Of a stretch of DNA of 64,000 bases, positions 7,219-15,040 are shown in pieces. Below the pieces are notes generated by a model. It was given only the letters and a program-made list of their open reading frames with translations, was not told the DNA's origin and made no database searches. Position 1 is the first letter of the stretch, and each line of letters opens with the position of its first letter. The position numbers and the translations under genes were made by a program. The stretch covers positions 1-64,000 of the forward strand of contig CADASG010000003.1 of assembly GCA_902790475.1 (NCBI GenBank). The letters are read 5' to 3'. Source of the DNA: an uncultured Ruminococcus sp. (GTDB lineage Bacteria > Bacillota > Clostridia > Oscillospirales > Acutalibacteraceae).

Positions 7219-9243
7219 ATGAAAAAAATCTTAGCAATTTTCCTAAGCGCGTCTCTGTTATTATCCGCAGTACCAGCCGTTTTGGCTCAGGAGGAAGAGG
7301 AAACCGAGGTTCCCTCCGCTCAGATCTCATTTGAAACGGAACCGGCGCTGTACGCTCACGCGGTTGCAGGTGCCGATGACGCGGAAGCTTGGCAGCAGTG
7401 GCAAAGCATTCATGACGAAAGCTTCATCTGTGAGAATCCAAGCGAAAAGTACTTTTTCCTGCCTTGTTCGGCAGACAGCAGTAAGGTTGAGCTTTTCAAC
7501 GCGTTTGGGTTTGATATTATCTTTAACGGGGTAGTGATCGAGCCTGAAAACAGCGCGGTCGTAAACTATGAACCTGATACCGCTTATTCTGTAGCAGTTG
7601 ACGAGCAGGGTTATTTCACGGTGAGATTCATGAAATCAAATGCAGAGGCTGCTGTTTACATCAACAACAGCAATGCAGACAAAAACGGCACGGATTTGAT
7701 GTCATACCTCAATGCGGACAAGGAGAACAGTGCCAAAGCAACGGGAGCGGTCGTCAATCCTGACGGAGACATAGATAACACTACGATCAAAAAAATCAAA
7801 GGCAGAGGAAATACCACATGGTCTAAGCCGAAAAAGGGTTATAATATAACCTATGATAAGAAAGTATCTGTCGGCGGAATGAAAGGCACAAAGAAGTATT
7901 CGATCCTTGCCAATTATCAGGACGATTCTCTTTCCCGCAACCGCTTTCTCTATGATCTGTCCGACGCGGTAGGTATGCCTTATGCCTCCGATTCCCGCTT
8001 TGTCGATTTCTATGCAAACGGATTCTATTGGGGCTCTTACCAGATGTGTGAAAAAATCGAGGTCGGTTCATCCTCACTGATAGATGATTTTGAGGAAACC
8101 GATTATCTGAACGAGGACGGCACAGTAAAAGAGGATTTCCCCTTTGTTTGTGAAGTAGACCCCAATTCAAGCGAAGAGGACTACACCCTAAAGTCAAGCA
8201 GCGGTTTGAGCATTACGATCAAAGCTCCGGAGATCGCGCCGGGGGAGACCGGTTATGACGAAGTAAAAGCCTATGTAAAGCAGAAATTCGACGATTTCTA
8301 CAGTCACACTACCTCGCGCGGCAAGGTGGAAGAAGTTGCCGATGTTGACTCACTGACAAAATTCTGGCTGATAAACGAGCTTGGAAAAAACTGGGATTCG
8401 GGCGTTGCGAGCACCTACTTCACCTACAAGCAGGATGAAAACGGTAATTATAAATTTTACGGTTCTCCTGTTTGGGATTACGACAACTCTCTCGGTAACG
8501 CAAACGGTATCGACAGAGAGCTTATGAGCTACCCGGTCTATGATTACACCGAATACACAGGCTGGTGGTGCAGCTTCAAAGGAAAGAGCTCAGGCAAAAA
8601 AACGAGCACCAATATCATCAACCGTCTTTCTCAGAACCGCACGATCACAGAGGCTGCTCCGAAAATATGGTTTGAATGCTTTGTTCCTGCAATCAATCAT
8701 TTCTCCGGCGAAAAGGTGAACTTGGATCTCGATAAAGAGTTTTACTCAGCGGATACCTACTTCAATTATATTAAAGACAGCGCCGAAATGAATTACAGAA
8801 GCGGCTGGCTGCTTAATACAGGCTCTTGGATCGCCGATCACTCATCTCTTTACAAGGCTTCTTTTGACGCCGTATCGCAAAAAATGACCTTTGGTAATCA
8901 AATAACAAGTTATCCGGATAGTTTCATTGGTATGTACGATTATGCCCGTGACTGGATGATCAGCAGAGCCGCGTGGATCTCCGAACAGTTTGCGGAAAGC
9001 TATTCTCCTAAAACCGTACTTATGGGAGATGTTACGCAGAATAATGATATCAAAATTGATGACGCGTCCGAGATCCAGCGAAGCTTGGCTTCAATGCTAA
9101 CTTTGGAGAAAACAGCCGAATTCGCGTCTGATACAAATAACGACGGTAAGATCACCATTGACGATGCTACTGCACTACAGCGCTATCTCGCGTCATATCC
9201 CACAGGAATCGGCATAGTCGGAAAAACCGTAATATACGGATAA
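7219..9243 (+). CDS. Secreted CotH-kinase-family protein with C-terminal type I dockerin
   Basis: Exported protein of 674 residues. It has a signal peptide (about 1-24, cut near VLAQ) and a short N-terminal segment. A CotH-like kinase domain follows (about 190-480), including KIKGRGNTTWSKPKKGYNI, which is a signature of CotH. The C-terminus is a two-repeat dockerin (about 600-665) with DTNNDGKITIDDATALQRYL; the first repeat is slightly divergent. CotH of Bacillus phosphorylates spore-coat proteins; dockerin-bearing CotH proteins are known as cellulosome components, where the substrate is unclear. The start at 7219 is set by AAGGAGG; an upstream in-frame start at 7186 overlaps the amylase gene. 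A cohesin partner is not in this window. Confidence 0.88.
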   Translation: MKKILAIFLSASLLLSAVPAVLAQEEEETEVPSAQISFETEPALYAHAVAGADDAEAWQQWQSIHDESFICENPSEKYFFLPCSADSSKVELFNAFGFDIIFNGVVIEPENSAVVNYEPDTAYSVAVDEQGYFTVRFMKSNAEAAVYINNSNADKNGTDLMSYLNADKENSAKATGAVVNPDGDIDNTTIKKIKGRGNTTWSKPKKGYNITYDKKVSVGGMKGTKKYSILANYQDDSLSRNRFLYDLSDAVGMPYASDSRFVDFYANGFYWGSYQMCEKIEVGSSSLIDDFEETDYLNEDGTVKEDFPFVCEVDPNSSEEDYTLKSSSGLSITIKAPEIAPGETGYDEVKAYVKQKFDDFYSHTTSRGKVEEVADVDSLTKFWLINELGKNWDSGVASTYFTYKQDENGNYKFYGSPVWDYDNSLGNANGIDRELMSYPVYDYTEYTGWWCSFKGKSSGKKTSTNIINRLSQNRTITEAAPKIWFECFVPAINHFSGEKVNLDLDKEFYSADTYFNYIKDSAEMNYRSGWLLNTGSWIADHSSLYKASFDAVSQKMTFGNQITSYPDSFIGMYDYARDWMISRAAWISEQFAESYSPKTVLMGDVTQNNDIKIDDASEIQRSLASMLTLEKTAEFASDTNNDGKITIDDATALQRYLASYPTGIGIVGKTVIYG

Positions 9244-9245
9244 AC

Positions 9246-9283
9246 AAAACCTCTCCCTGAACACATCGGGGAGAGGTTTTTTA
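9246..9283. terminator. Bidirectional intrinsic terminator
   Basis: AAAACCTCTCCC (9246-9257) pairs with GGGAGAGGTTTT (9268-9279...), followed by TTTA on the plus strand and preceded by A-rich DNA. It serves the CotH gene on the plus strand and the EndoU operon on the minus strand. Confidence 0.85.
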
Positions 9284-9289
9284 TAAGCA

Positions 9290-9595
9290 TTACTTTTTTG
9301 TTTTTTTGTACGCTTCGTAATACGCGCATAAAAGAGAGTAAAATTCCTGACGATCCATTTGCAGCTTCGAGTCATTGAAATCGCTTTCTATTTCTATGTT
9401 ATCAGATGTTTGATACAGTGTAAAAGCATTTCCGCTGAACTGTTCGTCATTTGACTTTACAAACCGCTTGATTTTTTTTAAAAAACTCCGTTCCGCTAAC
9501 AGAAATTCAGCCATCAGCGAATACTGCGGATCCGAAAACAGCATAACCGGGTAGGACTTGACGTCCTCAACTATTTCAATTTTATAATCAATCAT
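9290..9595 (-). CDS. Small protein downstream of EndoU toxin, candidate immunity protein
   Basis: Protein of 101 residues that I do not recognise. It has no signal peptide or membrane segment. It reads as one compact domain ending in an EFYSLLCAYYEAYKKTKK helix. Its start lies two bases after the stop codon of the EndoU lipoprotein gene, with AAGGAG inside the end of that gene, so the two are co-expressed. Small cytosolic proteins placed directly after EndoU nucleases in polymorphic toxin loci are usually immunity proteins. That role is inferred from position only. Confidence 0.6.
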   Translation of the reverse strand: MIDYKIEIVEDVKSYPVMLFSDPQYSLMAEFLLAERSFLKKIKRFVKSNDEQFSGNAFTLYQTSDNIEIESDFNDSKLQMDRQEFYSLLCAYYEAYKKTKK

Positions 9596-9597
9596 GG

Positions 9598-10317
9598 TCA
9601 GTCTCCTTCATACACTGGATAAGCTGTGGTGATCTTCTTGTTGTTATCCAAATACATATCGATTTCAAGGTTTTCGTAATAACCGATCCACAGCGAACCT
9701 CTGGGATTTTTACTGTCATTTACAGCTACCTTGTATGCGACGTTTATCGCGTCTACCACCTGCTGGGGAGTCCAGCTTTCGGGATAAAAGGAGCTGAAAC
9801 CGTTTTTGCGAACATTTTTGACCTTGACCTTTGCGGTAAAAACTCCGTTTTCATCTGTATCGCTTCTGGTTCCGTCAATGATGCTTCCCTTGCTGTCGGA
9901 CACCATGGAGTAGTGATAACCGGTCGCGTTTCCTTTGGCGTTGATGGTTCCGTCAAAAATATGCTCCAGAGTCTTTTTTGCAAAGTTATCGGTATTTTTT
10001 AAACGGTAAATATCACTCATAGTGTATTCGCCGCTGTTGCTTTCCTCAGACTTGCTGTTCTGAGCGGAACTCGTTTTTGAGCTTTCTTTCGCAGCTTCCG
10101 TGGCTTCCGAGGATTTCGAGGATTTATTATTATTGAGTATGCCTGAAACTTCCTCGTTTACTGCGCTGTTGATAGCGGAAGCGCCTTCGTTCACTGCGCT
10201 GTTGACCGCTGAGGCTCCTGCCTCTTTTAACTTTTCTCCGATCTCGCAGCCGGTGCTGAAAAATGACAAAGCAAGTATCATTGACAAAAGTAATGCTGTG
10301 TATCTTTTTTTCATCAT
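9598..10317 (-). CDS. Lipoprotein with C-terminal bacterial EndoU nuclease domain
   Basis: Exported protein of 239 residues. A lipoprotein signal peptide ends in FFSTGC (Cys near residue 24). A low-complexity linker follows, with a repeat (GASAVNSAVNE, then GASAINSAVNE) and a Ser/Lys-rich stretch. The C-terminal half (about 105-239) fits the bacterial EndoU endoribonuclease domain: LEHIFDGTINAKGNATGYHY supplies the two catalytic His, SSFYPESWTPQQVVDAI is the middle block, and the end reads KKITTAYPVY. EndoU domains are RNA-cleaving toxins in contact-dependent systems. Here the domain is tethered to a lipid anchor rather than to a large adhesin. A conserved catalytic Lys could not be placed by eye. 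Confidence 0.78.
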   Translation of the reverse strand: MMKKRYTALLLSMILALSFFSTGCEIGEKLKEAGASAVNSAVNEGASAINSAVNEEVSGILNNNKSSKSSEATEAAKESSKTSSAQNSKSEESNSGEYTMSDIYRLKNTDNFAKKTLEHIFDGTINAKGNATGYHYSMVSDSKGSIIDGTRSDTDENGVFTAKVKVKNVRKNGFSSFYPESWTPQQVVDAINVAYKVAVNDSKNPRGSLWIGYYENLEIDMYLDNNKKITTAYPVYEGD

Positions 10318-10356
10318 AAATCACTCCTTTTGTTATATCATAACATAATTCTTTCA

Positions 10357-11454
10357 CTAAATCAATTCACTTATGATAATATTTGATACTAAAAATCCTT
10401 TTGTCGTCAGACAGGCTCGGCTTTCGTCAAGCTCCATCAAGTCTTGTTTGGAAAACTGTTCGGCTTTCCTTAAAAAATCTGAGGGAACGGGGGAAGCGTA
10501 GCGCCGTTCATATTCCGAAAAGCGCAGACCTTCCTTTAATCTCAGCGCAAGCATAATATATTCGCTGCTGTCTCCTCCTGTACCGTCGTCTATGATCTTG
10601 CGGTTATAGTAATCCTGAGTGTTTCTGCCGTAATAAAACCTTTTTCCTTCATAGAACGAATGAGCCGAGGGACCTATACCGAGATATTCTCCGCAACGCC
10701 AGTAGTTTAAATTGTGCTTTCCTTCATAGCCTTTTTTAGCGAAGTTAGAGATCTCATACTGATCATAGCCGTAACGACCCAAATAATCCACAGCAGCCAA
10801 ATACAAATCTGCTTGCATATCCTCGTCGGGCAGTTTTAATTTTTCTTTTATAGAATAAAATTTTGTTCCCCGTTCAATTTTCAAAAGATAAGATGAAATA
10901 TGCTTAACTTCACACTGAGCGCAAAAATCTATTGATAGTTTTAGGCTTTCAACTGTCTGAAAGGGAACGGCTATCATCAAGTCGAGTGAAACATTGTCGA
11001 TCCCCGCGCTTACGGCACGCTGTGTAGTAAGCTTTGCTTCCTGCGCCGTGTGTATTCTTCCAAGGGTTTCCAATTCCCTCGGCACCGCGCTTTGAAGTCC
11101 GATCGACACCCGGTTAAAACCACAGGAGCGCATCTTTTCAAAATCAATGCTTTTTCCGCTTTCGGGGTTTATTTCGCAGGTGATCTCCGCGTCAGAATTT
11201 ACGTTAAAACCTGATTTCACGGCATTGAGCAGCTCGCACAGCCGATTTGAGCCTATAACACTCGGTGTACCTCCGCCAAAATATACGCTCGATACAGGCT
11301 TTTCACAGAGCTGCGACCAATAATTGATAATGCCGACGGTTTCTTTAATGTATCGGTCGAACTCCGCTTCACTTCCTTTTCCGCTGAAAAAATCACAGTA
11401 GGGGCATTTGCTTTTACAAAACGGGATGTGAATGTAAACGCCGATGGGATCCAT
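10357..11454 (-). CDS. hemW: Radical SAM heme chaperone HemW (CPO-III-like)
   Basis: Radical SAM protein of 365 residues. YIHIPFCKSKCPYCDF near the N-terminus carries the CxxxCxxC cluster ligands followed by the fourth cysteine position; YFGGGTPS and the NLNYWR block are also present. The family, once annotated as coproporphyrinogen III dehydrogenase, mainly acts as a heme chaperone. GAGGTGA precedes the ATG. Its leader carries a strong hairpin with a T-run about 30 nt before the start codon, so expression may be attenuated. It is monocistronic by context: the EndoU gene downstream is 40 bases away with its own ribosome site. Confidence 0.88.
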   Translation of the reverse strand: MDPIGVYIHIPFCKSKCPYCDFFSGKGSEAEFDRYIKETVGIINYWSQLCEKPVSSVYFGGGTPSVIGSNRLCELLNAVKSGFNVNSDAEITCEINPESGKSIDFEKMRSCGFNRVSIGLQSAVPRELETLGRIHTAQEAKLTTQRAVSAGIDNVSLDLMIAVPFQTVESLKLSIDFCAQCEVKHISSYLLKIERGTKFYSIKEKLKLPDEDMQADLYLAAVDYLGRYGYDQYEISNFAKKGYEGKHNLNYWRCGEYLGIGPSAHSFYEGKRFYYGRNTQDYYNRKIIDDGTGGDSSEYIMLALRLKEGLRFSEYERRYASPVPSDFLRKAEQFSKQDLMELDESRACLTTKGFLVSNIIISELI

Positions 11455-11474
11455 TGCTTCACCTCAAAAATACA

Positions 11475-11515
11475 CAAAAAATGGTTGAGGCAGAAACCAA
11501 ACAGTTTCTGCCTCA
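11475..11515 (-). terminator. Intrinsic terminator in the hemW leader (possible attenuator)
   Basis: Perfect 12-bp stem, arms 11515-11504 and 11497-11486 on the minus strand, 6-nt loop, then ACCATTTTTTG. It sits between the hemW promoter and its start codon. No minus-strand gene precedes it, so it either attenuates hemW or ends a short RNA. Confidence 0.7.
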
Positions 11516-11564
11516 GTTGGAAGGTATATGAAAAGATAGGAATAATCTGTCTCTTCTTGTCATT

Positions 11565-11593
11565 ATATTACAATATTTTAATCCTTTTGTCAA
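11565..11593 (-). promoter_or_regulatory. hemW promoter
   Basis: Minus strand TTGACA (11593-11588), 17-nt spacer, TAATAT (11570-11565). Confidence 0.65.
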
Positions 11594-11650
11594 GCTTTTG
11601 TTTTAATTTATTTCAAAGTTTTTTTATTTTTCATTTTCTTTTGGATTTTG

Positions 11651-11680
11651 TTGACATCCGAGGGTAAATAATAGTAAAAT
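11651..11680 (+). promoter_or_regulatory. prfC promoter
   Basis: TTGACA (11651-11656), 18-nt spacer, TAAAAT (11675-11680), 35 bases before the prfC start. The DNA between this and the hemW promoter (about 11594-11650) is T-rich with no other feature seen. Confidence 0.65.
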
Positions 11681-11714
11681 AATAAGAGTAATATTTTCCG
11701 AAAGGATCGTATGT

Positions 11715-13301
11715 ATGAGCTCATTCAAGGACGAAATAGCAAAGCGCAGAACCTTTGCCATTATCTCTCACCCTGATGCGGGTAAAACTACCCTTACAGA
11801 AAAACTGCTTTTATACGGAGGAGCGATAAATCTTGCCGGTTCGGTTAAGGGAAAACGAACCGCGAGACATGCGGTTTCCGACTGGATGGAGATCGAAAAA
11901 CAAAGAGGTATTTCCGTAACGTCTTCCGTTTTGCAGTTCAAGTACAACGGATACTGCATCAATATTCTCGATACCCCGGGACATGAGGATTTTTCCGAGG
12001 ATACCTACAGAACGCTGATGGCGGCGGATTCCGCGGTCATGGTGATCGACGGTTCAAAGGGTGTTGAGAAGCAGACTATAAAGCTGTTTAAGGTTTGCGT
12101 TATGCGCAATATTCCCATTATCACCTTTATAAATAAAATGGACCGCGATGCGAAGAGTCCGTTTGATTTGCTTGAAGATATTGAAAACGTACTTGGGATC
12201 AACACCTATCCCGTAAACTGGCCTATTGGCTCAGGCAAGGAATTTAAAGGCGTTTATGACAGAAACACCGACAGGATACTTGCCTTTACCGCAAACAACG
12301 GACAAAAAGAAGTCGAAAAGACTGAATACACCCTTGACGATCCTGCGCTTGACGAGGTTTTGGGACAATACTTAAAGCAGGATTTTCTTGATGAAATCGA
12401 GCTGCTTGACGGCGCAGGGGACGAATTTGATCTTGAGGCTGTTCGTGAGGGCAAGTTAACGCCTGTGTTTTTCGGCTCCGCACTAACAAATTTCGGCGTG
12501 GAACCGTTTTTGGAGCAGTTTTTAACTCTCACCACTTCGCCTTTAGCAAGGGAGACAGTCAACGAAGAAGTTGATCCCATGTCGGAGGATTTCTCCGCTT
12601 TTGTATTCAAAATACAAGCGAATATGAACAAAGCGCACCGTGACCGTATCGCATTTATGCGTATTTGCAGCGGTAAGTTTGAAAAGAACATGGAAGTTTA
12701 CCATGTTCAGGGCAAGAAAAAAATGCGCCTTTCTCAGCCTCAGCAAATAATGGCGCAGGAGCGCGAAATCGTTGAGGAAGCTTACGCAGGCGATATCATC
12801 GGAGTATTTGATCCGGGTATCTTTTCAATCGGCGACACCATTTGCTCCGCTTCTCACAAGGTGCAGTTCAAGGGGATACCCACCTTTGCTCCCGAGCATT
12901 TTGCAAGGGTTCGTCAAAAAGATACTATGAAGCGCAAGCAGTTTATCAAAGGTACCAACCAAATCGCGCAGGAGGGAGCTATCCAAATATTCCAGGAGCT
13001 TGACGCCGGCATGGAAGAGGTTATAGTCGGAGTTGTCGGCGTGCTGCAGTTCGATGTGTTGAAATATCGCCTTGAAAACGAGTACAACGTAGATATAATC
13101 ATGGAAAACCTGCCCTATGAGTATATCCGCTGGATAGTCAATGATGATATCGACCCCAAAACGCTTGATCTTGCCTCAGATACAAAACGTATCCAGGATT
13201 TAAAGGGCAATTACCTGCTGCTGTTTACAAGCTACTGGAGCATTGACTGGGCGCTTGACCATAACAAAGGTCTTGAATTAAGAGAATTCGGTACCAACTG
13301 A
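11715..13301 (+). CDS. prfC: Peptide chain release factor 3
   Basis: Translational GTPase of 528 residues that recycles RF1/RF2 from the ribosome after termination. G-motifs in order: SHPDAGKTTLTE (G1), RGISVTSS (G2), DTPGHEDF (G3) and FINKMDRD (G4), followed by domain 2 and the RF3-specific C-terminal domain ending in LELREFGTN. Full length. An AAAGGAT ribosome site lies before the ATG. Its TGA overlaps the ATG of the decarboxylase gene (TGATG), so the two are translationally coupled. Confidence 0.96.
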   Translation: MSSFKDEIAKRRTFAIISHPDAGKTTLTEKLLLYGGAINLAGSVKGKRTARHAVSDWMEIEKQRGISVTSSVLQFKYNGYCINILDTPGHEDFSEDTYRTLMAADSAVMVIDGSKGVEKQTIKLFKVCVMRNIPIITFINKMDRDAKSPFDLLEDIENVLGINTYPVNWPIGSGKEFKGVYDRNTDRILAFTANNGQKEVEKTEYTLDDPALDEVLGQYLKQDFLDEIELLDGAGDEFDLEAVREGKLTPVFFGSALTNFGVEPFLEQFLTLTTSPLARETVNEEVDPMSEDFSAFVFKIQANMNKAHRDRIAFMRICSGKFEKNMEVYHVQGKKKMRLSQPQQIMAQEREIVEEAYAGDIIGVFDPGIFSIGDTICSASHKVQFKGIPTFAPEHFARVRQKDTMKRKQFIKGTNQIAQEGAIQIFQELDAGMEEVIVGVVGVLQFDVLKYRLENEYNVDIIMENLPYEYIRWIVNDDIDPKTLDLASDTKRIQDLKGNYLLLFTSYWSIDWALDHNKGLELREFGTN

Positions 13302-14743
13302 TGTCGAATTCCTTAATTGAAAAGCTTCTTGAAAATGCAGGCTCGGAAATGTATCCCTTCCATATGCCCGGACATAAACGCCGCACACTCGGTTTGGGTG
13401 CGGAGAAGCTTCCGTTCGCGCTTGATGTTACCGAGGTAAACGGTTTTGACAATCTGCAAAATCCCCAATCGGCATTAAAAGAATTAGAGGAGACTGCGGC
13501 GCTTCACTTTTGTTCAAAAAAAGCTTTTGTGCTTGTGAACGGCTCGACCTGCGGGGTTTTAGCCTCAGTAAGAGCAATGACAAAGCGCGGTGACAGGGTG
13601 CTGCTTGCACGCAACTGTCATAAATCCGTCTATAATGCCGTTGAGCTCTGCGGTTTGATTCCCGAATATGTTATGCCGAAACGGGCGTTTGACGGAAACC
13701 GACCGCTGAATTTTTACGGTGTTATCGACCCGAGCGACGTTGAAAAGGCGCTTTGCTCCCATCCCGATACTTCATTAATAATAATCACTTCTCCGACCTA
13801 CGAAGGGGTGTGCTCCGATATTTCGCGCATCTCCGAGATTTGTCACCGCCATGACGCAATGCTTCTGGTTGACGAAGCTCATGGCGCGTTAAATATCAAT
13901 TCGTCAGCGCAAGCGACCTTTGAAAATGTTTTTTTTCCTAAGCCTGCTGTGACGCAGGGCGCTGACGCGGTAGTGTTAAGCTTGCACAAAACCTTTCCTG
14001 CGCTGACTCAGACAGCGCTGCTGCTGACAAATAATGAGGCTTTGATTCCTGCTTTTCGCCAAAATATAGCTGTGTTCCAAACAAGCAGTCCGTCGTATAT
14101 TCTTATGGCGTCTGTGGAAAGCTGTCTGAACTCTCTAAACAACAGCAAAGCTTTTTTTGAGTATTGGCAGCGTTTACAGCGGTTTTATGACGAAGCGGAC
14201 GAAACGGAAAAGATAGAAGTATTGTTTCGGAAAAAGCAGAGTATCCATGATTCGGGCAAGATCCTTTTGTCAAGTGCGAAAACAGATATTAACGCTTATG
14301 AGCTGGCAAGACTTCTGCGTGAAAAGTATCTGATCGAAACCGAGATGGCAGCCCCCGATTACGTACTTGCGTATTCGACCTTCGCGGATACTGACGAGGG
14401 CTTTAAAAGGCTGATCAACGCGCTTAAACAAATCGACAATCAGTGTGGGCGCATAAAAGGAGCGCCGGATACCGCTTTTATTTCCGAATTGCCTCAGCAA
14501 GCTTTTATTCCGTCTGAGAAATATAACTACAATATCCTCACAGTTCCTTTATCAAAATCAAGGGGAAGTGCGGCTGCGGAAACCGTAGTAGCATACCCTC
14601 CGGGAAGTCCCTGTGTTGCCGCAGGAGAGGTTATCACAGGCGAGATAATTGAATATATAAAACAAATCAAATCCATGGGCGGAGAGTTGATTTATGATTC
14701 TTACTCTCACAACAGTGAAATGATAAACGTTGCAGAATTGTAA
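13301..14743 (+). CDS. PLP-dependent Orn/Lys/Arg decarboxylase family protein
   Basis: Fold-type I PLP enzyme of 480 residues. FHMPGHKR near the N-terminus, VNGSTCGVLASVRA, LVDEAHGA and the PLP-lysine block LSLHKTFPALTQTA are intact. The product amine (agmatine, cadaverine or putrescine) cannot be decided. The length suits the short Firmicutes SpeA/YaaO type, not the large inducible decarboxylases, and it lacks the N-terminal wing domain. It is coupled to prfC by overlapping stop and start codons. No terminator is evident before the SCIFF promoter. Confidence 0.88.
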   Translation: MSNSLIEKLLENAGSEMYPFHMPGHKRRTLGLGAEKLPFALDVTEVNGFDNLQNPQSALKELEETAALHFCSKKAFVLVNGSTCGVLASVRAMTKRGDRVLLARNCHKSVYNAVELCGLIPEYVMPKRAFDGNRPLNFYGVIDPSDVEKALCSHPDTSLIIITSPTYEGVCSDISRISEICHRHDAMLLVDEAHGALNINSSAQATFENVFFPKPAVTQGADAVVLSLHKTFPALTQTALLLTNNEALIPAFRQNIAVFQTSSPSYILMASVESCLNSLNNSKAFFEYWQRLQRFYDEADETEKIEVLFRKKQSIHDSGKILLSSAKTDINAYELARLLREKYLIETEMAAPDYVLAYSTFADTDEGFKRLINALKQIDNQCGRIKGAPDTAFISELPQQAFIPSEKYNYNILTVPLSKSRGSAAAETVVAYPPGSPCVAAGEVITGEIIEYIKQIKSMGGELIYDSYSHNSEMINVAEL

Positions 14744-14772
14744 TTGACAAAATACGATTGATATGATAAGAT
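14744..14772 (+). promoter_or_regulatory. Promoter of the SCIFF gene
   Basis: TTGACA (14744-14749), 17-nt spacer, TAAGAT (14767-14772). The TTGACA starts directly after the decarboxylase stop codon. Confidence 0.75.
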
Positions 14773-14812
14773 ATTAATGGAATATAAATTCTTAAAAAGG
14801 AGTTTGATTGCT

Positions 14813-14962
14813 ATGAAAAGAATTAAAACCATCGAGACCCGCGATCTCAAAAAGAGCGTAAAGAACGGCGGCTGCGGCGAGTGCCAGACTTCCTGCCAGT
14901 CAGCTTGCAAAACCTCTTGCGGCGTTGCTAACCAGCAGTGCGAGAAGTGTCTCGAGAAATAA
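14813..14962 (+). CDS. scfA: SCIFF ribosomally made peptide precursor
   Basis: Peptide of 49 residues and substrate of the adjacent radical SAM maturase, which forms Cys-to-alpha-carbon thioether bonds. The conserved core CGECQTSCQSACKTSC is at residues 21-36, followed by QQCEKC. Cysteines are at 21, 24, 28, 32, 36, 43 and 46; the family name refers to six, so the one at 46 in a short C-terminal extension is extra. The leader is basic (MKRIKTIETRDLKK). The start at 14813 has AAGGAG upstream; an earlier in-frame ATG at 14777 lies too close to the -10 box. SCIFF is near-universal in Clostridia and its function is unknown. Confidence 0.93.
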   Translation: MKRIKTIETRDLKKSVKNGGCGECQTSCQSACKTSCGVANQQCEKCLEK

Positions 14963-14989
14963 TCAATTCAAAGCGATTTAGGATTTTAT

Positions 14990-15020
14990 GCCGTTATTCC
15001 TTTTCGGATAACGGCTTTCC
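14990..15020 (+). terminator. Hairpin between SCIFF and its maturase
   Basis: GCCGTTAT (14990-14997) pairs with ATAACGGC (15008-15015), with an inner CC/GG pair, then TTTCCTATT. The U-run is weak. A leaky terminator here would keep precursor mRNA in excess over the maturase. Confidence 0.55.
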
Positions 15021-15040
15021 TATTGTACGGGGGAAATAAG

